Shown here: in pieces, positions 9,039 to 17,696 of the stretch | Layout of the letters: every line of letters begins with the position of its first letter | Position numbering within the stretch: position 1 is the first letter of the stretch | DNA from: Bacillota bacterium | Lineage (GTDB): Bacteria; Bacillota; Bacilli; Paenibacillales; Paenibacillaceae | Length of the DNA stretch: 64,000 nucleotides | Reading direction: 5' to 3' | Assembly: GCA_023391635.1 (NCBI GenBank) | Contig: JAEWAQ010000029.1 | Location: 1 to 64,000 of the forward strand | The notes under the pieces: model-generated | Seen by the model: the letters and a program-made list of their open reading frames with translations, nothing else | What the model was told of the DNA's origin: nothing | The model's database searches: none | Program-made: the position numbers and the translations under genes

Positions 9039-10101
9039 GTGACATTTATTAACGGTATTGAACTTAGTAAGAGGTATCACTTTGAATTTGTAGAACCATT
9101 AATTTCGAATCATTTTCCTGACTTACACTACTCTTCGGCTCTAGTAGGTCCAGGTAGTGAAGTGTTAGGATACGACACCGAAATGTCAGCGGATCACGAT
9201 TGGGGCCCGCGTGTACTACTGTTCCTTCAGGAACAGGAAATCGGATTGGTAGATAAGATTTTTCAATGCTTGAAGAGTAATGCACCTGACGAATTTTACG
9301 GTTATCCAGTAGATTCGAAACAAACAGTAATTACTTCAATACCCAGATTTCTAAAGGGGAAATTAGGTGTAGATATAAGTAAAGAACTTCAACTTATTGA
9401 TTGGCTCACCTTTCCCTCACAGGTTTTGGCAGAGATTGTGAGCGGAGAAGTTTATCGGGATGATTCAGGGCAATTGATGAATGTTCGCGAGCAACTTCAA
9501 TACTATCCTCAAGATATGGCTATTTCTAATGGCATCTACTTGGCATAGAATTGGGCAAGAAGAGCATTTGACCCTTCGATCGGGATACGTAGGTGATGAA
9601 TTAGGATCTTCCATTATCGCATCAAGAATTGTAAGAGATATTATGAACTTATGTTTTTTGATGGAGAAACGTTATGCTCCATATCCAAAATGGTTTGGCA
9701 TTGCATTTAAGAAGTTGGACTGCACTACTGAGTTGTCGCCGTTATTGCTGGATGTTCAATTAGCTTCAAGTTGGAAAGTGCGGGAGGAAGCACTATACAA
9801 AGCGTACGAATACATAGCATGCAAACACAATCGTTTGGGAATCACCGATAGGATCGACGAAAAGGTTTCTCTTTTCTATGATCGGCCATTCCTGGTTATA
9901 CAAGGAAGTAAAATTGCCCAAGCGATTACGAAATCGATTAACGACCCGACTATCTTAAAACTCAAAGAAAGAAGACTTATTGGAGGAATTGATCAAATAA
10001 CGGATAATACTGACTTCCGAGTTATTAATCAATGGCGCAGCAACATCGATTCGACGGAACGGAATATTCTCCGTCTTGTTTTCAATAATATCCTAAAGTA
10101 G
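9039..10101 (+). pseudogene. DUF4037 protein, frameshifted
   Basis: Two overlapping frames encode successive parts of one protein. The first (from the GTG at 9039 after AGAGAGG) gives TFINGIELSKRYHFEFVEP and DHDWGPRV and stops at 9548. The second resumes with WLFLMASTWHRIGQEEHL and runs to 10101. The switch is near 9516, where a net one-base shift breaks the frame. The family is a nucleotidyltransferase-like domain (DHDWG motif) with a C-terminal DUF4037 region; its function is unknown. Either a true pseudogene or a base-call error. It follows repeat R1 directly and has lower GC than the flanking operons. Confidence 0.8.
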
Positions 10102-10207
10102 ATAATTTGTGGATTTTATAGAAGAGCATATTGATTCGGTATGTCAAAGAAGTCGAGAACTTCAGTTAACATTGCAACGCCAACTAAAACATCATGGAGG
10201 ACTATGC

Positions 10208-10537
10208 ATGGACGACTTTACAAAAACTAGAATATTAAGAATTATGGAGAAATATACAGAGTCCAAAATACCTAAGCATCTTCGAAATCAAATTAGAATG
10301 ACATTTAAGATTAGGGGCAATAGTGTTACTTTACTCGAGGAAAGACCGGCATATATTGGCGATGGTTGGACTCAGTACGATATTGCACAATTTAGACTCG
10401 ATCAAAGTAAATGGAAAGTTTATTGGCGGGATAGTAAGGATAAGTGGCATTTGGTAGAGGATATTAAAGCTGATGAAGATTTTGAGAAACAATTAATGAT
10501 AGTAGACAAAGATAATAGGGGACTTTTCTGGGGTTAG
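10208..10537 (+). CDS. DUF3024 domain protein
   Basis: Small protein of 109 residues, resembling the DUF3024 family (RNQIRMTFKIRG, a WTQYDIAQFR segment, KWKVYWRDSKDKWHLV). Its function is unknown. The start chosen is the ATG at 10208, with GGAGG at 10196-10200 and 7-base spacing; an upstream in-frame extension has no ribosome site. The stop is 8 bases before the repeat R2, so the gene is tightly bounded by that element on its 3' side. Confidence 0.75.
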   Translation: MDDFTKTRILRIMEKYTESKIPKHLRNQIRMTFKIRGNSVTLLEERPAYIGDGWTQYDIAQFRLDQSKWKVYWRDSKDKWHLVEDIKADEDFEKQLMIVDKDNRGLFWG

Positions 10538-10545
10538 TCGGGAGG

Positions 10546-10730
10546 GCAATGACTTCTCATAACATCGCTTTCACGCATCGCAGCCTTGCGGCTGCTCGGT
10601 CGCCGAGAGGCATTTCGAGGAAGTCGACTCAGGCGACAACCCTGCGAGCCTAACCGCGCCGCGGCCGCCCCCGTAGGGGGCTTAAGGTTCTCGGGTTCGT
10701 GAACGCGGGAATGTTACATGAAATCATTGC
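10546..10730 (+). repeat. Structured dispersed repeat, copy R2 (fullest copy)
   Basis: About 185 bp. The ends are imperfect inverted repeats: GCAATGACTTC at the left and GAAATCATTGC at the right, then TAAC against GTTA. The internal hairpin is GCAGCC-TTGC-GGCTGC (10580-10595), different in sequence from R1 but equally paired. The conserved core GTCGCCGAGAGGCATTTCG and the CCCCC-GTA-GGGGG hairpin are present. Confidence 0.85.
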
Positions 10731-11133
10731 TTTTTATGTCCAAATAGTTCGAGGAGGCTTTGCTAAAGCACTAATAATAATTGAATATGAAGATTTAAGA
10801 GAAAGGCCAACAAAGGGCTTAGACTATAGAATACCTGAGGAAGAGCTGTTAAAGGCAATTGAGCAATCATTTGAAGATAAAGATTATTGCTTGCAAGAGG
10901 GAGAGTCGACAAATGCCGCCCAGACACGGGCGATTCCTATAATAGAAAGTTTGTTGAAGGAATACGAGGGCAAAGAGATTGTTATCGGAACCCATGGGAA
11001 TATAATGACGTTTATCATGAATTATTACAAGGATGAATATGGATATGATTTTTGGAGGGGTACGTCAATGCCAGACGTTTATAGACTAACATTTAACAAT
11101 GGGGAATTAGAGGAATTAAAGAGATTTTGGTAG
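10699..11133 (+). pseudogene. Histidine phosphatase, 5'-truncated at repeat R2
   Basis: The frame encodes the C-terminal two thirds of a phosphoglycerate-mutase-like histidine phosphatase (EYEDLRERPTKG, EGESTNAAQTRA, VIGTHGNIMTF with the second catalytic His). The N-terminal RHG motif with the phospho-accepting His is absent. The first codons (MNAGMLHEI) are instead the end of repeat R2. The protein would be catalytically dead, so this is a gene fragment cut at the repeat boundary. The stop at 11133 is 14 bases before repeat R3. Confidence 0.8.
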
Positions 11134-11147
11134 CGGATTCGAAGAAG

Positions 11148-11280
11148 GCAATGACTTCATGTAATATCATATCACGCGGCGGGCCTTACGGCTCTTGGTC
11201 GCCGAGAGACATTTCGGGGAAGTGGATTCAGGCGACAACCCTGCGAACCTAATCGCATCGCGGCCGGCCCCGTTGGGACA
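11148..11280 (+). repeat. Structured dispersed repeat, copy R3, 3' end missing
   Basis: Begins with GCAATGACTTCATGTAAT, which is the near-perfect complement of the 3' flank of R2 (GTTACATGAAATCATTGC). The hairpin is GGGCC-TTAC-GGCTC and the GTCGCC...GGCGAC stem is intact. The copy stops abruptly at 11280 in the CCCC-rich hairpin; the missing 3' end reappears at 12063-12094, after the MBL gene. Confidence 0.82.
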
Positions 11281-11329
11281 CCATTTTTATTATTTATCGT
11301 TATCCCGTTAAAAGAAGCAGGAGGTCTGT

Positions 11330-12088
11330 ATGCCTAGTTTGCATATACTCGATATTGAATTTGACTTTAGTGGCCAGAAACAAAATATATATCCTGTCGT
11401 TATTCAAGATGAACTTGATCTCATTCTTGTTGATTGCGGATACCCCAATTTCCTCCAACTTATCGAAGAAGCCGCTATTCAACGGGATATCCAATTTGAA
11501 AGAATAACAAAATTGATCCTAACACACCATGATATAGATCACATAGGCTCGGCTGCAGATTTGCAGAAAAAATATCCGCATATCGAAATCATCGCGTATG
11601 AATCAGAATATGAGTATATTGATGGAACAAAAAAATCTATGAGGCTAATTCAAGCTGAGGAATCGCTTAACGAACTAACTGATGAAAATAAGACGAATGC
11701 TGAGCAATTTATTCATTTTCTGAAATCTATTGAGCCAGTTCATGTGAATCGGATATTGTATCGTGATGAATTTCTTCCATGGTGTGGGGGTATAAATGTA
11801 ATTCATACTCCTGGACATACACCAGGACACATATCTTTGTATATCCCTACTAGTAGAACGTTAATAGCTGGGGATGCCATCGTCATAGAAAATGGGAAAC
11901 TTAATATTGCAAATCCTCAGTTTTGCCTTAATCTAAAAGAAGCTATTCAAACTGTTCAACGATTGCAAGGCTATGAAATTTCTCGACTTATTTGTTATCA
12001 TGGAGGACTGTTTAAGGGAGATGTAAAAAAGGCGCTTGATCAACTAATGAATGACTATAGATCGTTCGTGAATGCGGGAACGTTGTAG
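11330..12088 (+). CDS. MBL-fold metallo-hydrolase
   Basis: Protein of 252 residues with the metallo-beta-lactamase fold: the zinc motif THHDIDHIG (HxHxDH family, here HHDIDH), HTPGHTPGH, the bridging Asp in IAGDAI and a late His (CYHGG). The substrate is unknown; such small enzymes hydrolyse thioesters, lactones or similar metabolites. AGGAGG precedes the ATG. Unusually, the last residues (FVNAGTL and the stop) are encoded by the 3' tail of a structured repeat, and the gene lies between the two halves of copy R3, as if inserted into it. Confidence 0.88.
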   Translation: MPSLHILDIEFDFSGQKQNIYPVVIQDELDLILVDCGYPNFLQLIEEAAIQRDIQFERITKLILTHHDIDHIGSAADLQKKYPHIEIIAYESEYEYIDGTKKSMRLIQAEESLNELTDENKTNAEQFIHFLKSIEPVHVNRILYRDEFLPWCGGINVIHTPGHTPGHISLYIPTSRTLIAGDAIVIENGKLNIANPQFCLNLKEAIQTVQRLQGYEISRLICYHGGLFKGDVKKALDQLMNDYRSFVNAGTL

Positions 12089-12094
12089 GAAATC
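12063..12094 (+). repeat. 3' end of the structured repeat, separated from R3
   Basis: TTCGTGAATGCGGGAACGTT followed by GTAGGAAATC is the standard right end of the repeat. It overlaps the last codons of the MBL gene. Together with 11148-11280 it reconstitutes one copy lacking about 20 bases. Confidence 0.8.
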
Positions 12095-12133
12095 AGCGTA
12101 AAAGCATAAGATGACGGTAGGGGGCATGTTGAT

Positions 12134-12649
12134 ATGGTGGAAACCATTGCTGATCGGATTCAATGGACAATAGATATGCTAGAGGTGGCACCATCCGACC
12201 GCATTCTTGAAATCGGTTGCGGACATGGTTCCGCGGTTTCATTGATAAGCAGAAGGTTAAAGGACGGAATGATTACAGCAATAGATCAGTCAGAAAAAAT
12301 GATACATATAGCTAAGAAAAAGAATGCTGAGTACGAGTCGGCGGGGAAGGTAAAATTTCTTGCCGCCAAATTCCACAAAGCCGAGTTAGGTCATAGTCGT
12401 TTTAATAAGATATTTGCCGTGAATGTCAATTTGTTCTGGATGAATGCTGAGCATGAGTTGGAGATAATTAGAGAACGATTACTTCCAAACGGTTCTGTTT
12501 ATTTATTTAATCAACCGCCAATTGCAGGTAAGCTCCGTTTTATTGCCGAACGAACGAGTCATAATCTAATGAATGCCGGATTTCATATTAAACAATCCCT
12601 AATTGGAAATCAAAGCCCAGTACCAGTTTTGTGTATAATTGCCTATTGA
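12134..12649 (+). CDS. Class I SAM-dependent methyltransferase
   Basis: Protein of 171 residues with the SAM-binding motif I ILEIGCGHGSA, an acidic residue ending strand 2 (AIDQSEKM) and a hydrophobic strand 4 (FNKIFAVNVNLFW). The target is not evident; it resembles small-molecule methyltransferases of the Methyltransf_11/25 group. The start ATG follows AGGGGGC with 8-base spacing and lies 40 bases after the repeat end. One of the intact genes in this island of accessory genes. Confidence 0.85.
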   Translation: MVETIADRIQWTIDMLEVAPSDRILEIGCGHGSAVSLISRRLKDGMITAIDQSEKMIHIAKKKNAEYESAGKVKFLAAKFHKAELGHSRFNKIFAVNVNLFWMNAEHELEIIRERLLPNGSVYLFNQPPIAGKLRFIAERTSHNLMNAGFHIKQSLIGNQSPVPVLCIIAY

Positions 12650-12854
12650 AAGTTTTGAGTTGTTACAATACAAGGGAACGATGGTTGAATTATATTAAGT
12701 ACGGATGAATAGTGTTTTAGATATCGCGCCTTTTAATGACGGGCATCTATTAATAGAGGATAGGGGCTAGTCGCCCCCGCCTGCTCGATCCGTACATCCT
12801 CTTAGCTAAATAGCCTCTCGGCATTCACCGAGTGTTACACCCTAAGCGATCGAA

Positions 12855-13019
12855 TTACTCTTTTACGAACACTTGAACGATATGATATTTTTGAAGCAAT
12901 GCCACTTTCGCCTCCGTCAACACCGTCCCTGATCTCATCAGAAGTACTCCCTTTTTGTCCATAATGTCTTGTGCTACTTGTTTTCCGATTAGCGCTTTCC
13001 CTAAAAACTTTTTTTCCAT
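12855..13019 (-). CDS. Small conserved protein, 54 aa
   Basis: A leftward frame of 54 codons starting MEKKFLGKALIGKQVAQDI and ending VQVFVKE. A Shine-Dalgarno GGAGG at 13029-13033 precedes the ATG by 9 bases. The segment GVLLMRSGTVLTEAKVALL resembles the short N-terminal region that precedes HD-GYP domains in other proteins, but no catalytic domain follows. It may be a free-standing version or a leftover. Function unknown. It is oriented against its neighbours. Confidence 0.65.
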   Translation of the reverse strand: MEKKFLGKALIGKQVAQDIMDKKGVLLMRSGTVLTEAKVALLQKYHIVQVFVKE

Positions 13020-13292
13020 TGCAAATTACCTCCACATCGCTCTTTAGACTCTCAGTATTCGCCGAGGCTTGTGGGACATTGATTTCCTCACACCACCAAA
13101 TTCGCTTTTGTCGTCTTCTTCATGTTCATCCTCTTCCTTTCCATAGTTGGTTTGTTTTTGCTTGATCCCGATGTTACCTTGATTTGGTGAAAATATAGTG
13201 AAAGTATGAGCCCTATCGAATATACTTTTTCTTGAATACAGGGGATGCTATCTGAGGGCAGGACAAAAACTAAAAAGGTGAAGGTGATCCCT

Positions 13293-13958
13293 TTGATAGC
13301 CAAACAAACGGCTGCTGAGAAAGCCGTAGAATTATTTATCAAAGACAACATGGTTGTAGGGCTCGGTTCAGGATCAACCTCATTTTTTGCAATTCAAAAA
13401 ATAGCTGAACGAATGATTGAAGGGCTTAGCATCAAGGCTGTTCCTAGTTCATCTTCTACAGAAAAATTGGCGACAAAATTAGGAATACCCATTATTCCAT
13501 TTTCAGAGGTAAATAAAATTGATGTTACGATTGATGGTGCGGATGAGGTTGATAAAGATAATAATTTAATCAAAGGTGGTGGAGGAGCCCTACTGAGGGA
13601 AAAGATCCTTGCCTACAATAGCCAGAAATTTGTTGTAATCGTTGATGAATCCAAGCTCGTAAATCGATTGGGTAACTTCCCATTACCTGTTGAAATTGTT
13701 TCTTTTGCATCGGAATTAACAATCGAGAATTTAAAGAAGTTAAACTGTAAACCGGTAATTAGATTAAATGATGCAAAGCCTTATATAACAGACAATGGGA
13801 ACCTCATTATAGATTGTTTATTTAATGAAATATTGGATCCTGCTGACTTGAACGATCAACTTCGAAATATTTCAGGTGTAGTTGAAACTGGTTTGTTTAT
13901 TAAAATGACCAGCTCAATTATTATTGGACATCAAGACGGGGCAACAAAAATAATTTAA
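13293..13958 (+). CDS. rpiA: Ribose-5-phosphate isomerase A
   Basis: Interconverts ribose 5-phosphate and ribulose 5-phosphate in the pentose phosphate pathway. All family signatures are present: GLGSGSTS phosphate loop, TIDGADEVD, KGGGGALLREK and DESK. The TTG at 13293 after GAAGGTGAT gives 221 residues, the usual length; an ATG at 13245 would add 16 residues with a weaker ribosome site. Most Firmicutes use RpiB, so an RpiA in an island of accessory genes is probably an additional, horizontally acquired copy. Confidence 0.9.
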   Translation: MIAKQTAAEKAVELFIKDNMVVGLGSGSTSFFAIQKIAERMIEGLSIKAVPSSSSTEKLATKLGIPIIPFSEVNKIDVTIDGADEVDKDNNLIKGGGGALLREKILAYNSQKFVVIVDESKLVNRLGNFPLPVEIVSFASELTIENLKKLNCKPVIRLNDAKPYITDNGNLIIDCLFNEILDPADLNDQLRNISGVVETGLFIKMTSSIIIGHQDGATKII

Positions 13959-14049
13959 TTGGCGGGACGCGGGATATTTACAAGATGTATGATTACAAGG
14001 AAATCTGGACGATCGGTCACTCGATAGTAACTCGAAGAAGAGCCCCAAA

Positions 14050-14101
14050 TCACATAATAATGCATCCACGCGGCAGGCCTTACAGCCCTTGGTCGCCCAG
14101 A
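14050..14101 (+). repeat. Structured dispersed repeat, copy R5, 5' end only
   Basis: TGCATCCACGCGGCAGGCC and CTTGGTCGCCCAGA match the first about 50 bases of R1. It breaks off after the first hairpin and is followed by a truncated reading frame with its own ribosome site. Confidence 0.7.
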
Positions 14102-14132
14102 AAATTTAAGTTCAAAAAAGGAGAAATATAAA

Positions 14133-14219
14133 ATGTTGAGCAAAAAAACGAATGATGCAGATGTATGCGGTTACTGCTGCATGAGACTTCCAGTTACAGA
14201 TTTGAGGCGTGTATTTTAG
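14133..14219 (+). pseudogene. Unidentified truncated small reading frame
   Basis: ATG preceded by AAGGAG opens a 28-codon frame (MLSKKTNDADVCGYCCMRLP...). A stop follows, then in another frame the segment STLKRDLTEHEAQLLWGLC. These look like two pieces of one decayed gene, but I do not recognise the family. It sits directly after the broken repeat R5. Confidence 0.3.
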
Positions 14220-14347
14220 CTTAAAATCTAGAATTGGTTCAACGCTCAAACGGGATTTAACAGAGCATGAGGCCCAGTTGCTTTGGGGTTTGTGTGAAAA
14301 GACAAGCGTTGAACAACAATAGTTTCTCAACTCGTTCATCTCGGAAA

Positions 14348-14375
14348 TTCGAGGTTCCGAAGCAGGAACCTCGAA
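14348..14375 (+). terminator. Perfect 11-bp hairpin without T run
   Basis: TTCGAGGTTCC and GGAACCTCGAA pair around a six-base loop. No T tract follows, so function as an intrinsic terminator is doubtful. It separates two pieces of gene debris. Confidence 0.45.
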
Positions 14376-14419
14376 GCTATAAGAATAATTAATTTGTATT
14401 TCGGGGAAGGTGGGCACTT

Positions 14420-14682
14420 CCAGCAGGAGTCTTATTTGAATCATCATAGCGGAAACGCGCTGTGCTTGGCTGAAATTGCAATTTTAGAAGAAGAGATTTC
14501 TCGCTTCATATATTCGATTACCCAACAAGGAATGATTGTGAGTGCCTTACATAATCACTGGTTATACACAAGGCCTTCAATCATGTATATTCACATTCAA
14601 TCCGTCGAGCCTCCATTAAATTTCGCAAAGAAAATGGCACATTCATTTTCATAGTTAAGCAGTTATCCAGTTGCTTTTCACT
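14420..14682 (+). pseudogene. DUF1259 protein remnant (paralogue of gene at 44294)
   Basis: Translation matches the intact DUF1259 gene at 44294-44698 from PADVLFES onward: SGNALCLAEIA, a VSALHNHWLYT-type segment, VEPPLNFAKKMAHSFS. The first half is missing. There is a small frame-breaking deletion near 14445, and a TAG replaces the codon after HSFS although the DNA continues to match (AAGCAGTTATCCAGTTGCTT). Clearly dead. The two copies in two separate islands show these regions share ancestry or exchanged genes. Confidence 0.8.
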
Positions 14683-14912
14683 AACTGAGGAATTAAACAT
14701 AGTAGATTTATACATCGAAAAGAGTATAATCTTTTTGGAGCTCTTGTTCGAGCGGTTCTCGCTCTATCGTGCTCCTTCAGTCAAAACATATCTTAGCGAT
14801 CAGCGTACTTGTCCCCGTGTGTGAGACTTTCAATCTTATCTTTTGAGCACGTTCGATGGCTCTTGAAGGATTGACCAGAGAAGAGCAATCTTCGTATAAA
14901 CATCGTGGAGGT

Positions 14913-15971
14913 ATGTCGGCCGTGTCTACTCGCCAGATCGTCCGAATCATCAAGACGTGTATGGAAGGCTTTGACGAGCATCGGATGTACGCGCAAATGC
15001 GCAAGCACTATCAAATATTGCAGTTGATCGACGAGGATGGCGTGTGGGCTTCGGCGGAATTGCAGCCAATGGCGGAGGTGCTGCTCCCGACAGACATCAC
15101 CGAGGAGAGAAGCAGCCTGTTTATCGATGAAATGTCCCGGGCTGCCGAGCAGAATCCCTATCTGATGCGTTTCCTGGAGCGGGCGAAGGAGGCGACGTTC
15201 GAGCGCTTGGCCGAACAAGTCCACTTGGAGGGCAAGCAGGTCATTCCGGATCTCGTCGCGCTGTCCTTCGTGTTCGACAAGTTGACGCGAGCGATGTACG
15301 ATAACCCGGCCGTCATCCGCGAGTGCGTACGCATCTTCGAACATTCGAAGACCCGCATCCGCCTGACGCTGTTCCATCGATTGAAGCTCGCGATGGTGGG
15401 TGGCCCGGTGAAACGGATTTTTCTGAAAGCGCATCGAACCGGCATCGTGTCCAGGCGAGCCGGCTCGTGGATGCTCCCGCTCAATATACTGGCCGCCACG
15501 GTTGGCGACTATATTACCGGATACAGAAATAATGTCACAGCCGGATGGACGTTGACCCGCAACAGGCCGGGCATGCAAGCCGGGCGCGCACTTGCGGGAG
15601 CAGGACCGTCTTCTTTCTCCGCGGATCGCAAAGCGATCCGGTTCGCAATGCCGAAGCCGAAGGAGTGGGCGGATTTGTACCAGACGTGGAACATGGCGTT
15701 CGTCTCTCAGATTGGCGATTTCGTCTATTTGCTGCCGAAGCTGTGCATACCTCAAGTCGCCAATTACCGGGACAAGCCGACGGAGTACATTTACAATCGT
15801 GTGCTGACCCTCTACTTGTATCTTCACTATTCCAAGTTCGCGAAGATCCGCAAGACGCAGAACAACGAACCGTACATCCAATGGAACGATCGCAAATTGA
15901 CCGAATTGTGGGGACAAGTGAATGCCGAATGCGCGGCCTCGTATGAAGCCGAACTGGAAGCTACCAATTGA
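14913..15971 (+). CDS. Unknown protein, first gene of the lipid-synthase operon
   Basis: About 350 residues, no family recognised. Largely helical and rich in Arg, Lys and aromatic residues, with a segment SWMLPLNILAATVGDYITGYR that could contact a membrane, and no signal peptide. The start is uncertain: ATG 14913 lies only one base after GGAGG (14907-14911), GTG 14922 has better spacing, and ATG 14856 has no ribosome site. A -10-like TATAAT (14725-14730) lies upstream. GC content changes abruptly here from the AT-rich island to the synthase operon. Its conserved position at the head of the cluster suggests a role in lipid assembly, but that is inference. Confidence 0.7.
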   Translation: MSAVSTRQIVRIIKTCMEGFDEHRMYAQMRKHYQILQLIDEDGVWASAELQPMAEVLLPTDITEERSSLFIDEMSRAAEQNPYLMRFLERAKEATFERLAEQVHLEGKQVIPDLVALSFVFDKLTRAMYDNPAVIRECVRIFEHSKTRIRLTLFHRLKLAMVGGPVKRIFLKAHRTGIVSRRAGSWMLPLNILAATVGDYITGYRNNVTAGWTLTRNRPGMQAGRALAGAGPSSFSADRKAIRFAMPKPKEWADLYQTWNMAFVSQIGDFVYLLPKLCIPQVANYRDKPTEYIYNRVLTLYLYLHYSKFAKIRKTQNNEPYIQWNDRKLTELWGQVNAECAASYEAELEATN

Positions 15972-16136
15972 TCGCTGCACCCGCCTTCGATTTTGCCCGA
16001 CACATCCTCATCCATACTGCCCGATTTTCCGGCTCCGGCTATTCATCCTGACATTTTCCCGACATCTTCAACCCCTATATTAAAAAATAGAAAATCGTCG
16101 AATTGTGGTCAATTGCGGTTTGCCAGAGGAGGAGAC

Positions 16137-16763
16137 ATGCGTAAAATTGTCATATTCGACTTTGACGGCACCATCGTGAAATCGATGGATCTTGCTTTGA
16201 AGCTGTACAACGAGCTGGCCAGGAAGTATAAGACCAGAGTATTCAATGACGACGACGTTCAAACCTTCAAGCAGCTGTCGACCGCCGAGAGATTCAAGTT
16301 CGTCGGCGCTCCGTTCTATTTAATCCCATTAATGATCTATGCGTTCAAGCAGAATTATAAGCGGCATGTTGGCTCGCTTGGCGGAGTCGAAGGCATGAAA
16401 GCGCTGATCATGGAATTGAAAGCGCGCGGAATGCCGCTTGCGATCATTTCCTCGAATTCCCGCAGCAACATTATGCAATATTTGCATCGGACGGGGTTGG
16501 ACGTATTCGATCATGTAGTCTCCTCGCGGGGCATTGGCGGTAAATATAGAACGCTGCGCAAGATGGCAAGGATGCTGAAGCTCGACACGCAAAATATGGT
16601 TTACATAGGCGATGAAATATTGGATATCGAAGCTTGCCGCAAGGCCGGGGTGCGGATGATCGCCGTCACTTGGGGGTTCGAGTCGGCGGAGCATCTGGCC
16701 TCGCACCGTCCCGACTTCCTCGTGAACCGGCCGGACGAAATTATTCCGATCGTAAGCGGGTGA
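16137..16763 (+). CDS. HAD-superfamily phosphatase, phosphoglycolate-phosphatase-like
   Basis: Haloacid dehalogenase fold hydrolase of 208 residues. Motif I FDFDGTI (nucleophile and acid/base Asp), motif II IISSNSR, Lys in the GGKYRTLRKM region and motif IV GDEILDIEA are all present, with a helical cap. GAGGAGG precedes the ATG closely. It is followed after 3 bases by the patatin gene, so it belongs to the lipid operon. It could dephosphorylate a lipid or glycerol phosphate intermediate, but the substrate cannot be deduced. Confidence 0.88.
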   Translation: MRKIVIFDFDGTIVKSMDLALKLYNELARKYKTRVFNDDDVQTFKQLSTAERFKFVGAPFYLIPLMIYAFKQNYKRHVGSLGGVEGMKALIMELKARGMPLAIISSNSRSNIMQYLHRTGLDVFDHVVSSRGIGGKYRTLRKMARMLKLDTQNMVYIGDEILDIEACRKAGVRMIAVTWGFESAEHLASHRPDFLVNRPDEIIPIVSG

Positions 16764-16766
16764 CGA

Positions 16767-17696
16767 ATGCGCGTGATGGCAGACGAATCAAGGAGCGGTG
16801 GGCCGGGCATGACTGCAGACGGGCCGGGACGAACCGGTTTGCTGCTGGAAGGCGGCGGCATGCGCGGCGTATATACGGCAGGCGTGCTGGATTACTGGAT
16901 GGATCGAGAGCTGTATTACCCTTATATCATCGGCATTTCTTCCGGTTCATGGATCGCAACTTCCTATATGTCCGGGCAGCGCGGTCGCAGCCGCACCTGC
17001 ATGATCGATTATGCGCGCGATCGCCGGGCGTACGGCTATTGGAATTGGCTGCGGCGAGGCTCGCTGCTCGGCATGGAATTCCTGTTCGGCACACTGCCGG
17101 ATCAGTTGGAGCCGTTCGATTACGAGGCTTATTATCGTTCGGAACAGCAGTTGGTTGTGGTCATTACCGATGCCTCCAGCGGCGAAGCGGTCTTCTATAC
17201 GAACGAGGATACGGGAGACGCGGCGAACCTGAATCGATTGTTGACCGCTTCCGTCAGCTTGCCGCTCGTATCGCGACTGGTCGAATGGCAAGGGAAACAT
17301 CTGCTTGACGGCGGCATTGCCGATTCGCTGCCGTTGCAGAAGGCGCTGGACGACGGATATCGCCAAAATGTACTGGTGTTGAATAAGCCGAAGGGCTACC
17401 GGAAGCGCCGATCGATACTGGATTATCTCGCAGCCTGGATGAACCGCCGGTATCCGCAGTTGGCGAAGGCGATATTGGAGCGGTATCGGCATTATAACCG
17501 CACCTTGGAGCAGATCGAGCGACTGGAAGAGGAAGGCGAGGTATACGTGATTCGTCCGTCCAAGGACCTGAAGGTAGGTCGGGGAGAACGGCGTTCGGAG
17601 AAGCTGGAGGCGTTATATGAGCTGGGGTATTCGGATGCGAAGCAAGGCTACGAAGCGATGATGCAGTGGCAAAAAGCCGGCAAGGGGCGTGAATGA
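16767..17696 (+). CDS. Patatin-like phospholipase/acyl hydrolase
   Basis: Serine acyl hydrolase of 309 residues with the complete patatin signature: oxyanion loop EGGGMRGVYTAGVLD, nucleophile elbow GISSGS (GxSxG) and catalytic Asp in DGGIADSLPL. It resembles the bacterial YjjU group. No signal peptide, so it is cytoplasmic or membrane-associated. Its stop overlaps the start of the KS-AT-ACP gene (ATGA). In this context it may release the finished acyl chain from the synthase or edit a phospholipid product; this role is inferred from position only. Confidence 0.9.
   Translation: MRVMADESRSGGPGMTADGPGRTGLLLEGGGMRGVYTAGVLDYWMDRELYYPYIIGISSGSWIATSYMSGQRGRSRTCMIDYARDRRAYGYWNWLRRGSLLGMEFLFGTLPDQLEPFDYEAYYRSEQQLVVVITDASSGEAVFYTNEDTGDAANLNRLLTASVSLPLVSRLVEWQGKHLLDGGIADSLPLQKALDDGYRQNVLVLNKPKGYRKRRSILDYLAAWMNRRYPQLAKAILERYRHYNRTLEQIERLEEEGEVYVIRPSKDLKVGRGERRSEKLEALYELGYSDAKQGYEAMMQWQKAGKGRE

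Noticed and set aside
8736..11280. CRISPR array
   Set aside because: The repeats are about 170-185 bp, diverged, hundreds of bases apart and separated by genes; no short regular spacers and no cas genes.
12770..12850. Possible inverted copy of the structured repeat (CCTCTCGGCATTCACCG)
   Set aside because: Only a short similarity to the reverse complement of the repeat core; the ends and hairpins are absent.
13265..13300. Riboswitch or leader upstream of rpiA
   Set aside because: No conserved riboswitch motif or terminator/antiterminator pair could be recognised.
14793..15980. 395-codon leftward reading frame opposite the first lipid-operon gene
   Set aside because: Low-complexity Arg/His/Gln-rich translation typical of antisense to GC-rich codons; no family motif; the rightward frame has a ribosome site and operon context.
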